Part shown: in pieces, positions 11,884 through 14,865 of the stretch
Layout: every line of letters starts with the position of its first letter
Numbering within the stretch: the stretch's first letter is position 1
DNA from: Gemmatimonadales bacterium
Lineage (GTDB): Bacteria > Gemmatimonadota > Gemmatimonadetes > Gemmatimonadales > GWC2-71-9
Reading direction: 5' to 3'
DNA length: 14,865 nucleotides
Assembly: GCA_013816685.1 (NCBI GenBank)
Contig: JACDDX010000009.1
Span: 1 to 14,865 of the forward strand
Made by a program: the position numbers and the translations under genes
Notes under the pieces: generated by a model
The model's database searches: none
What the model was told of the DNA's origin: nothing
Seen by the model: the letters and a program-made list of their open reading frames with translations, nothing else

Positions 11884-14036
11884 TGTCGCTCAGCGGTCGG
11901 GTGCGCCATCACGGTCTGCGCTGGGCCCCGCTGTTCGCGGTTGCCCTGGCGACCTACGTGGCGTTCCCGCCTCCGATGGGTGGCGGTCCCGCCCTGCCCG
12001 AGGTGGGGCAGATCGCGCGACGCGGAGTGACGGCGCCGTTTGCGTACGAGGTCCGGAAGTCGCCCGACGAAATCGCCCGGGAGAGCGAGTCGCGGGCGCT
12101 CACCGTCCACCCGGCCTACTGGTTCAGCGCCACCGCCTACGACTCGGCCCTCGCCTCGGCACGCCGTTTCTTCGCCGAGCTGGAGCGCGCGGCCGACCAG
12201 GGCCCCGAGCGCCTCGCGGAGGCGGTGTTGTCGGCGCGTCTCGATGCCGAGCAGGCCGCGTTTCTCGCCGACCCGGCGCACCGCGCCGAGCTGAGCGAGA
12301 CGGTCACCCACTTTCTCGCCGAGGCGTTGTCGCGCGGTGTGGCCGACGCGGGCGTCATGCGCGGCGAGGCGAGCAGCGAGGTCACCCTGCGGCGCGGCGA
12401 TACCGAGCGGGCGGTCCCGCGGGACTCGATCACGACCTTTGCCGACCTGATGCAGCAGGCCGAGGCGGCGGGACTCAACCTGCGTGCGCCGGTGGCCCAG
12501 CGCACTCTCCGCCACCTAGTGGGCGCCTTCTACCAGCCCACCATCGTGCCCGATCTCGCGCTGACGACGTCAAGGCGCGAACGGCTACGAGCCAGCGTGG
12601 ATCCGGTCAAGTACGCCGTCGCGCCGGGTGAGGTGATCGTCCGGCCGGGGCAGGTGATCACCGACGAGAGCCGGGCCAAGCTTGCCGGCATGCGCGAAGA
12701 GCGCAGTGAGCGCGGCGACCGTGGCGTGGCCATCCGCAGCGGACTCGGCGCGCTGCTCTACAACATCATCACCCTCAGCATTTTCTGGCTGCTGCTTCAG
12801 TTCTCCTGGAGCGGCGCGTATGCCGAGCCTCGGCAGCTGGTCTTCTTCGCCCTCCTGTTCTCGGTCGTGGTGCTGGTGACAGGGGGCGTGAACGCCGCCT
12901 TTCCGGGCCGGCCGGAGCTGATTCCGATCCCCTTTGCCGCGATCCTCGTGACGCTGCTCTACGACGGGCGGACCGGCGTCTTCGCCGCGGTGACGCTGGC
13001 GATCCTGCTGGCGGGGCAGCCGGTGCTGCGGGAGACGCCGACCCTCTTCTTCGGCGTCGCCGCCGGCGCGGCCGGCGCGCTCGGCATCCGCGTCGTCCGC
13101 CGCCGGCGGCATCTGTACATCGCCATCGGTCTCGTGGCCGGTGCGTCCAGCCTCGCCACGGTGGCAATGACACTGAGCCAGGGCTGGCCACCCCAGCTCA
13201 CCGTCGCCAGCATCACCCTCGGCGTGCTGATGGCGCTGGCCAGCGCGTCGTTCGCCATGATCTGCATGCCGCTGGCGGAGTGGGGCACCCGGATCACGAC
13301 CGACCTCACGCTGCTCGAGCTGTCCGATCTGGGACGGCCACTGCTCCGCCGGCTCGCGCTGGAGGCACCGGGGACCTGGGCCCACAGCCTGGCGATGGCC
13401 AACCTCTGCGAGTCGGCCTGCAACATCATCGGCGCCAACGGCCTGCTGGCGCGGGTCGGCTGCTACTACCACGACGTGGGCAAGCTGGCCGATCCCAAGC
13501 TGTTCATGGAAAACCAGGGCGGGGCCGCCAATGCCCACGACGACCTCAACCCGATCGAGTCGGCGAAGATCATCCGCAATCACGTCGTGCACGGGATCGC
13601 CCTGGCGGACGCGGCCGGCCTTCCGCCCGTCGTCAAGGCCTTTATCCCCGAGCACCATGGAACCACCGAAATCACCTTCTTTCTCGGCCGGGCGAAGCGG
13701 CTCGGGCTGCGGGTCGATCCGGCGGACTTCCGCTACCCGGGTCCCCGGCCCCGGTCGGCCGAGACCGCCGTGGCGATGCTGGCGGATTCGGCGGAAGCGG
13801 TGATCCGCGTGCTCGACCGCCCGACGCCCGAGGCGGTGCGGGACGCCATCGAGCAGCTCGTGCAGCAGAAGGTGTCCTCCGGCCAGCTCGACGATGCGCC
13901 GCTGCGGCTCCAGGACCTGGACCGGGTCAAGCGCGAGTTTGCGCGCGTGATGTCGGGGACCTACCACAAGCGGATCGGCTATCCGCACGTCAGCGGCGCA
14001 ATCCCGGCGGCGCTGGAGCCAGTACGGCATGACTGA
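11883..14036 (+). CDS. PgpH-type 7TM-HD membrane phosphodiesterase (predicted c-di-AMP hydrolase)
   Basis: An integral membrane protein of 717 residues with the layout of Listeria PgpH, which hydrolyses cyclic di-AMP. Order: one N-terminal membrane segment (about 13-29), a large extracytoplasmic 7TMR-HDED-type domain (about 40-280), a cluster of about six to seven membrane helices (about 285-465), then a cytoplasmic HD domain. Metal-ligand candidates are His501 (TWAHS), His530-Asp531 (YYHDVGK), His567 and His570 (NHVVHG), His591-His592 (PEHHGTT) and Asp635 (MLADSAEA). All expected HD positions look intact, so it should be active. It overlaps phoH by one base and ybeY by eight. No diadenylate cyclase is in the window, so c-di-AMP as the substrate is inferred from family membership. 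The transmembrane HD family name is certain; the ligand is less so. Confidence 0.92.
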   Translation: MSLSGRVRHHGLRWAPLFAVALATYVAFPPPMGGGPALPEVGQIARRGVTAPFAYEVRKSPDEIARESESRALTVHPAYWFSATAYDSALASARRFFAELERAADQGPERLAEAVLSARLDAEQAAFLADPAHRAELSETVTHFLAEALSRGVADAGVMRGEASSEVTLRRGDTERAVPRDSITTFADLMQQAEAAGLNLRAPVAQRTLRHLVGAFYQPTIVPDLALTTSRRERLRASVDPVKYAVAPGEVIVRPGQVITDESRAKLAGMREERSERGDRGVAIRSGLGALLYNIITLSIFWLLLQFSWSGAYAEPRQLVFFALLFSVVVLVTGGVNAAFPGRPELIPIPFAAILVTLLYDGRTGVFAAVTLAILLAGQPVLRETPTLFFGVAAGAAGALGIRVVRRRRHLYIAIGLVAGASSLATVAMTLSQGWPPQLTVASITLGVLMALASASFAMICMPLAEWGTRITTDLTLLELSDLGRPLLRRLALEAPGTWAHSLAMANLCESACNIIGANGLLARVGCYYHDVGKLADPKLFMENQGGAANAHDDLNPIESAKIIRNHVVHGIALADAAGLPPVVKAFIPEHHGTTEITFFLGRAKRLGLRVDPADFRYPGPRPRSAETAVAMLADSAEAVIRVLDRPTPEAVRDAIEQLVQQKVSSGQLDDAPLRLQDLDRVKREFARVMSGTYHKRIGYPHVSGAIPAALEPVRHD

Positions 14037-14478
14037 GGGTGGGACGGTGTCGGAGGTGAGCCCGTACGAGATCACCGTGTCGGGTCGGCTGGGAGCACTG
14101 CAACATGCAGATGTACGCGCCGCCGTGGCCCGGGTCTTCGACGGCGAGGGCCGCGCTGTCGTGCTGTCGGTCACCTTCGTCGGACGCGACACGATGCGGT
14201 GCCTCAACGCAACGCACAAGGACCACGACTGGCCGACCGACGTCCTCGCCTTTGCGCTCACCGATCCCTGCGGGCGCACCGCCGGCGATGTGTATGTGTG
14301 TCCCTGGATCGCCGCCCGCGAGGCTCGCCAGCGCGGCCTGCCGCTGCGGGAGGAGCTGCTCCGGCTGGTGATTCACGGCGCCCTGCACGCACTGGGCTAC
14401 GACCATCCCGACGATGCGGGACGCACCCGGTCCCCGATGTGGCGCCGGCAGGAGCGCTACGTGGGAATGCTCGCGTGA
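14029..14478 (+). CDS. ybeY: Endoribonuclease YbeY (rRNA maturation factor)
   Basis: A zinc-dependent single-strand endoribonuclease that matures the 3' end of 16S rRNA and helps ribosome quality control. The 149 residues show TDVLAFAL (70-77), GDVYVC (86-91) and the metal motif HGALHALGYDH (116-126) with ligands His116, His120 and His126, followed by the usual Met and Glu of the family (MWRRQE, 137-142). Length is typical. The ATG at 14029 overlaps the end of the HD gene by eight bases and has GGAG at 14015-14018; in-frame downstream starts such as the GTG at 14047 are possible because the first ten residues are not conserved. The stop overlaps the next start (GTGA). Confidence 0.95.
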   Translation: MTEGGTVSEVSPYEITVSGRLGALQHADVRAAVARVFDGEGRAVVLSVTFVGRDTMRCLNATHKDHDWPTDVLAFALTDPCGRTAGDVYVCPWIAAREARQRGLPLREELLRLVIHGALHALGYDHPDDAGRTRSPMWRRQERYVGMLA

Positions 14479-14865
14479 TCGCGATGCTTCAGCTCTTCAT
14501 CGCACCGCTGCTGACGGCGGCGCTGACGCTCTGGGCTGGTTGGCTGGCCCTGGCCGCCGAATCGGACGCCGATCTGCCCAAGGCGTTGAGCGGACAGCTC
14601 GAGGACGATCCCGGCGCGGGCACGCTCTCGCGGCAGCTCCACATCGCCCATCTGGCGCTGCTGGTGCTGGCGGGTGCTGCCGCCGGCGGAGCGGTCGCAT
14701 GGTGGGCGTGGTCGGTGCCGGTGGCGCTCGCGCGTCTCGTGCCGGCCGTGGGACTGGTCTGGGTCGTGGGCGACCTGCTTCCGCGCCTGCTCGCGGCTGT
14801 CGCGCCCGAGCTCACCGGTCCGGCTCGGCGTGCCGCGGCCGCGACCCTGGTGCCGTTCCGCCCGC
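14475..14865 (+). CDS. CNNM/CorC (DUF21-like) membrane protein, 3'-truncated by window edge
   Basis: The frame is open from a GTG at 14475, which overlaps the ybeY stop as GTGA, to the end of the window (130 complete codons). A second start, ATG at 14484, is possible. Three hydrophobic stretches are seen: residues about 4-27 (MLQLFIAPLLTAALTLW), about 61-82 and about 86-112, the last containing VGDLLPRLLAAVAPE, which resembles the GE(L/V)xPKxxAxxxPE signature of the CNNM/DUF21 transmembrane domain. That family includes CorC and 'hemolysin-like' proteins proposed to export Mg2+ or Co2+, usually with CBS domains that would lie beyond the window. The sequence is divergent from the signature (Asp for Glu, Arg for Lys), so the call rests partly on its place after ybeY. 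Confidence 0.7.
   Translation, partial: MIAMLQLFIAPLLTAALTLWAGWLALAAESDADLPKALSGQLEDDPGAGTLSRQLHIAHLALLVLAGAAAGGAVAWWAWSVPVALARLVPAVGLVWVVGDLLPRLLAAVAPELTGPARRAAAATLVPFRP

Noticed and set aside
12585..14279. 564-codon minus-strand frame opposite the HD-domain gene and ybeY
   Set aside because: Low-complexity composition (Arg, His, Gln, Asp, Gly) and no recognisable motif; the plus strand encodes complete HD and YbeY proteins.

Overview
This GC-rich, gene-dense window (no RNA genes, mobile elements, CRISPR arrays or long repeats seen) holds two functional blocks. The left block, positions 1-7845, is a single-direction operon for the central part of the serine cycle of C1 assimilation: serine-glyoxylate aminotransferase (5' end cut off by the window), L-malyl-CoA lyase, malate-CoA ligase beta and alpha subunits, a hydroxypyruvate/glyoxylate reductase and phosphoenolpyruvate carboxylase. 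The genes overlap by 4 bases or lie within about 24 bases of each other. Together the products would carboxylate PEP to oxaloacetate, activate malate to malyl-CoA, split it into acetyl-CoA and glyoxylate, use glyoxylate to transaminate serine to hydroxypyruvate, and reduce that to glycerate. Malate dehydrogenase, glycerate kinase, enolase, serine hydroxymethyltransferase and the tetrahydrofolate C1 genes are not in view.

The right block, 7855-14865, is housekeeping. rlmN is on the minus strand and ends 9 bases from the end of ppc. It is divergent from aspS across a 172-base gap (8938-9109) that must hold both promoters. aspS is followed by phoH, a PgpH-type 7TM-HD phosphodiesterase, ybeY and the start of a CNNM/CorC-type membrane protein; from phoH on the genes overlap, so this is a second tight operon.

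Organism: the high GC, and the order aspS-phoH-pgpH-ybeY-CNNM as I remember it, suggest a Gemmatimonadota-like bacterium. This is inference from memory, not a search; Rokubacteria, NC10 or another high-GC soil lineage remain possible. The malyl-CoA lyase and malate-CoA ligase look very like those of alphaproteobacterial methylotrophs, so a serine-cycle operon beside non-proteobacterial-looking housekeeping genes is the main point of interest. Two details suggest local adaptation of the pathway: the PEP carboxylase lacks two of the four residues that bind the feedback inhibitor aspartate in E. coli, and the hydroxypyruvate reductase belongs to a different subfamily (GyaR-like) from the classical methylotroph HprA.
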